From RBG-13-68-16 sp050018455 (GTDB lineage: Bacteria > Acidobacteriota > Thermoanaerobaculia > Thermoanaerobaculales > Thermoanaerobaculaceae), in contig JBEKAA010000013.1 in assembly GCA_050018455.1 (NCBI GenBank), positions 1 through 64,000 on the forward strand: 64,000 nt of DNA, read 5' to 3'. The notes under the pieces are model-generated. The model saw only the letters and a program-made list of their open reading frames with translations, was not told where the DNA came from and did no database searches. Positions within the stretch are counted from its first letter, which is position 1. Every line of letters starts with the position of its first letter. Both the position numbers and the translations under genes were made by a program. Positions 61,054-64,000 of this stretch are shown in pieces.

Positions 61054-62451
61054 ATGCGCAAGAGAATCGCCCTCGCCAGTCTTCTCGCTCTGATGCTTCC
61101 GCTCCTCGCAGCGGCGATCACGGTGACCACGCCTGCCGGACCCAAGGAGGTCTTCGCTCGAGGTGACCTTCTCGACGTGGTTGCGCTGTTGCGGTTTGCG
61201 GGCGCGGACGTCCAGTTCGCGCCTGCGGCCGGCAGCTACGGCGCGATCACGCCCGAGCACCAGATCCAGTTCACGCCCGGAGGCGCCCTCGCGGTCGTCG
61301 ACGGTCGGCTGACGCCGTTGCCCGGGCCCCTTCGCTTCGTCGAGGGGCATGTGGTCGCGGCACAGCCCACGGTCGCCGCGTTGTTGGCTCCGCTCGGCTG
61401 GACGATGAGGGGTGGAGCCGGGGCGCCTGAGTTGATCCGGGCCGGCGCAGGCGAGCAGATCGAGGTCTCGGTCGTACGTGCGCCCACCGGGACCACGTTG
61501 GTGATCCGCGGGACCAAGCAGCGGCCTCGGGTCGTGGCATCGCAAGGTTCCGTTGCCCTGGAGTTCGCGACCCCCGTGACCCTTTCCCGGCCGGTAACGG
61601 CCGATAGCGAGCTCCTCGGCGCGGAAGTGCGGGACACGACGCTGACCCTTCGGGTAGCCTCTGGGGTCGAGGTCGCCAGTACCTACCCTCTCGACGACCC
61701 GCCCCGCTTCGTCGTGCGGCTCGGCGCGACCACTGCCGTCGCGCCGGTGGCGGGGCCACGGACCGGCTCCCTGGTTGTCCTCGATCCCGGGCACGGCGGT
61801 GAAGACCAGGGCGCCAAGGGACCCGGAAACGAGCTCGAGAAGGATGTCACCGTTGCGGTTGCCCGCGCCACGGCGGCGCACCTGCAGGCCGCAGGCGTGA
61901 CGACGAGGCTCACCCGCGAAGGTGACGAGGCCGTGTCGCTCACCGACAGGACCGCCCTCGCGAATCGTCTGCAGGCGTCGGTGTTCGTCTCCATCCACGC
62001 CAACGCATCGCTGGCGAGGGGCGCGCACGGCGCGGAGACGTATTACATGAGCGCCGACGCGAGCGACCCGCAGGCTGCGCAAGCCGCCGCGCGCGAGAAC
62101 GCCAGCGCCCCGCCGGACACCGTCCAGCTGATCCTGTGGGACCTCGCTCACGTCGCAAACCTCAACAACTCGGCGCGGCTCGCACGGACCATCCAGGAGA
62201 AGCTGAATGCGCTCCAGGGCATCAAGGACCGGGGGATCCGCCAGGCGCCGTTCGTGGTGCTGACCGGCGCAACCATGCCTGCGGCGCTCGTGGAGGTCGG
62301 GTTCCTCTCCAACGCCGAGGAGGCCGCCAGGCTCGCGGCGCACGACGTGCAGGACCAGATCGCGACGGCGCTCGCAGAGGCAATCATCGATTTCCTGCGC
62401 GCGCCGGCGCCCGAGGCCGCCCCGACGGCGGCAGTCACGCCAACGCCATGA
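61054..62451 (+). CDS. N-acetylmuramoyl-L-alanine amidase (AmiC type)
   Basis: A 465-residue exported cell-wall hydrolase. It has a signal peptide (residues 1-21), an N-terminal region with AMIN-like strands (about 125-230) and the Amidase_3 catalytic domain from about 243. Zinc ligands are in VLDPGHGGEDQGAKG (His), NELEKDVTVAV (Glu) and SIHANAS (His), and the catalytic Glu is in ALVEVGFLSNAEEA. It cuts the bond between N-acetylmuramate and the stem peptide, typically at division. The next gene overlaps its stop as ATGA. Confidence 0.92.
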   Translation: MRKRIALASLLALMLPLLAAAITVTTPAGPKEVFARGDLLDVVALLRFAGADVQFAPAAGSYGAITPEHQIQFTPGGALAVVDGRLTPLPGPLRFVEGHVVAAQPTVAALLAPLGWTMRGGAGAPELIRAGAGEQIEVSVVRAPTGTTLVIRGTKQRPRVVASQGSVALEFATPVTLSRPVTADSELLGAEVRDTTLTLRVASGVEVASTYPLDDPPRFVVRLGATTAVAPVAGPRTGSLVVLDPGHGGEDQGAKGPGNELEKDVTVAVARATAAHLQAAGVTTRLTREGDEAVSLTDRTALANRLQASVFVSIHANASLARGAHGAETYYMSADASDPQAAQAAARENASAPPDTVQLILWDLAHVANLNNSARLARTIQEKLNALQGIKDRGIRQAPFVVLTGATMPAALVEVGFLSNAEEAARLAAHDVQDQIATALAEAIIDFLRAPAPEAAPTAAVTPTP

Positions 62452-62996
62452 GGGCGCTGCGCCCGATCGCCGCGACACTGGCTGTCGTCGCCGTGCTGGC
62501 GGCCGTGGTTCTGCTGAGCCTCCGCCATCGGGCGCCGGCCCCCTCGCCCGCCGCCGAGCCTGCGGCCCCGACGGCGGTCCCGGGAAAGCTCGTCCTCTTC
62601 TTCCCTGGTGATGACGCCCTGCTGCACCGCGAGGCGCGCGAGGTGCCCGAGCTCCCGGCGGGAGCCTTGCCGCGAATCCGGCTGGTGCTCGAGGAGTTGA
62701 TGGCAGGCTCGCGCGAAGGGCTCGCGCCGGCGTTCCCGTGGCCGGCGAGCGTGCAAGCGGTATTCCTGGACCGCGAGGGCGACGCGTTCGTCGATCTCTC
62801 GACCCCGCCGCCCGACACTGCGAGCGGGAGCGACATCGAGATGACGCTCGTGTTCGCGACCGTCAACAGCGTGGTGGCGAACTGCCCGGGTGTGCGGCGC
62901 GTCCAGCTCATTTTCGGGGGGCACGAAGTCGCGACGCTCGGCCACCTCGACCTGTCGCGGCCGCTGGCGCCCAGAGTCGAGATGGTGGCGCCTTGA
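62448..62996 (+). CDS. GerMN-domain protein
   Basis: A 182-residue single-anchor protein: one N-terminal membrane helix (residues 6-25), a proline/alanine-rich linker, then a GerMN (sporulation/spore germination) domain. LVLFFPGDDALLHREAREVPE, FLDREGDAFVDLST and LVFATVNSVVANCPGVRRVQLIFGG are typical. GerMN proteins occur outside spore formers next to amidase genes and probably act in the envelope. Translationally coupled to the amidase by an ATGA overlap. Confidence 0.88.
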   Translation: MRALRPIAATLAVVAVLAAVVLLSLRHRAPAPSPAAEPAAPTAVPGKLVLFFPGDDALLHREAREVPELPAGALPRIRLVLEELMAGSREGLAPAFPWPASVQAVFLDREGDAFVDLSTPPPDTASGSDIEMTLVFATVNSVVANCPGVRRVQLIFGGHEVATLGHLDLSRPLAPRVEMVAP

Positions 62997-63097
62997 GGGC
63001 GCTGCGCCGGATCGAGCGACTGCAAATCTCCCCTGTTCACAGTCAGGTGTTGTAGAAAGACGAGCCGGCGGCTAGTCTGGCTCGTGTTGGAGGTACC

Positions 63098-63877
63098 GTG
63101 GCAAACTCCTCGACGCTTGATCGTCGTGACGGGCGGCGCGACGATGAACCCCGTCCCCTGCAGCTCACCCTCGATTTCGTGAAGTATCCGGAAGGGAGCG
63201 TGCTCGCGCGCGCCGGCGACACCGTCGTGGTGTGCAACGTGACGGTGGAAGGCCGCGTCCCGCCGTTCCTGCGCGACACCGGCGAGGGTTGGTTGACCTC
63301 CGAGTACGCGATGCTGCCGCGCGCCACCGAGGAGCGCAGCCCGCGAGAGTCCACCCGCGGCTCGATTTCGGGCCGCTCGGCCGAGATCCAGCGCCTGATC
63401 GGACGCTCGCTGCGCGCATCGCTCGACATGGGGTCGCTGGGCGAGCGCACGCTGGTTGTGGACTGCGACGTCCTGCAGGCCGACGGCGGGACCCGCACCA
63501 CCGCGATCACCGGTGCTTTCGTCGCAGTCGTTCTCGCCCTGCTGCACCTCAAGGAGCAGAAGGCGCTGCCGGCGTGGCCGGTGCGTGACCAACTGGCGGC
63601 AGTCTCGGTCGGGATCGTGGCGGGGCGGCCCCTGCTCGACCTCGCGTACGACGAGGACTCGCGGGCCGGCGTCGACCTCAACCTGATCGCGACGGCCCGC
63701 AAGGGGATCGTGGAAGTCCAGGGCACGGCCGAGCGAGAGCCGTTCTCGCGGAGAGACCTCGACCGCCTCCTCGACCTCGCCGAGACCGGCCTTGAGCGCG
63801 CGTTCGCCGCGCAGCGCTCCGTGCTCGACCACCGTCTCGAGAAAGCCGGCCTCAAATCGCTCGTCGCCGAAAAGTAG
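63098..63877 (+). CDS. rph: Ribonuclease PH
   Basis: A 259-residue phosphorolytic 3'-5' exonuclease that trims tRNA 3' ends. After a short extra N-terminus it has GSVLARAGDTVVVCNVTVE, GWLTSEYAMLPRATEER, RGSISGRSAEIQRLIGRSLRA, VDCDVLQADGGTRTTAITGA and LDLAYDEDSRAGVDLNLI. All phosphate-binding and RNA-binding motifs are present. GTG at 63098 has GGAGG 4 nt upstream. The amidase-GerMN-rph order is common in several phyla; rdgB often follows, but the window ends here. Confidence 0.95.
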   Translation: MANSSTLDRRDGRRDDEPRPLQLTLDFVKYPEGSVLARAGDTVVVCNVTVEGRVPPFLRDTGEGWLTSEYAMLPRATEERSPRESTRGSISGRSAEIQRLIGRSLRASLDMGSLGERTLVVDCDVLQADGGTRTTAITGAFVAVVLALLHLKEQKALPAWPVRDQLAAVSVGIVAGRPLLDLAYDEDSRAGVDLNLIATARKGIVEVQGTAEREPFSRRDLDRLLDLAETGLERAFAAQRSVLDHRLEKAGLKSLVAEK

Positions 63878-64000
63878 CGGCCGCCCGCGAATCTGTCATC
63901 AAGAGCCCTGCGCGTTGGTATCATTGCTTAGAAAGTCCGTCGGCCTACTCGTCCGGGTTCGGAGTGACAACTCGGTGTCAGCAGCGGGCGGGGGCAAGCC
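63878..64000. other. Spacer after rph with the start of a dispersed repeat
   Basis: No gene is seen. The last 18 bases are identical to 59217-59234, so the window ends inside another copy of the GC-rich hairpin repeat. A TATCAT hexamer near 63919 has no start codon at leaderless distance within view. Confidence 0.55.

Overview
The window is a compact, high-GC bacterial chromosome segment carrying the replication-origin neighbourhood. The order rpmH, rnpA, yidD, yidC, rsmG, parA, parB and a bactofilin on the minus strand, back to back with dnaA, dnaN, recF, gyrB and gyrA on the plus strand, is the classic oriC locus. Three DnaA-box-like 9-mers lie between dnaA and dnaN, and a consensus parS site lies between rsmG and parA. 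The overall picture (bactofilin beside parAB, HslUV, TrmFO, FeoB with DtxR regulators, many 4-bp gene overlaps, dispersed GC-rich hairpin repeats) suggests an Acidobacteriota-like lineage. That placement is inference from gene content, not proof. I see no rRNA, tRNA, CRISPR, prophage or insertion sequence.

Layout. 0.2-6.2 kb: a DinB-fold protein, a degenerate HD-fold protein, a MmgE/PrpD-family protein, a large fused homoaconitase-like dehydratase and a convergent DctA-type dicarboxylate symporter. 6.7-20.7 kb: the widely conserved minus-strand series dprA, topA, trmFO, xerC, hslV, hslU, followed by an FN3 lipoprotein and dapF. It is interrupted three times by plus-strand genes (a lipoprotein, asnB with a pseudouridine synthase gene, and an EamA transporter). 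20.8-26.6 kb: an OPT transporter, a second DinB protein, a GT-C-like membrane protein with a small exported protein, and serS. 26.7-33.4 kb: a tightly overlapping plus-strand surface-polysaccharide operon (giant membrane protein, GT2, GT4, phosphoglycosyl transferase). 33.4-37.5 kb: two divergent genes with starts 18 bp apart, then tyrS. 37.5-41.5 kb: an iron module (feoB, zinc ribbon, DtxR-FeoA fusion, second DtxR) with a palindromic operator, and a Fur-family gene. 41.5-56 kb: the origin region plus a transaldolase. 56.2-59.2 kb: a MocR/PdxR-like regulator with the PLP synthase genes pdxS and pdxT. 59.4-63.9 kb: a metallo-beta-lactamase-fold enzyme, a lipoate-ligase-like protein, and the amidase, GerMN and rph genes.

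Expression style. Within operons, starts overlap the preceding stop as ATGA, GTGA, TTGA or TGATG, implying translational coupling. At several operon heads there is no Shine-Dalgarno sequence; instead a -10 hexamer (TACAAT, TATACT, TATCAT or TATGAT) sits 5-10 nt before the start codon. This suggests that leaderless or near-leaderless mRNAs are common in this organism. Two genes (rnpA and the pseudouridine synthase) appear to have only CTG available as start codon.

The most interesting items are the leaderless-promoter pattern, including one AT-rich core that seems to serve two divergent genes; the iron module with its operator; the homoaconitase-like, PrpD-like and HD-like cluster; and the parS site built into the rsmG stop codon. 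I did not find a clearly new defence or mobile system.
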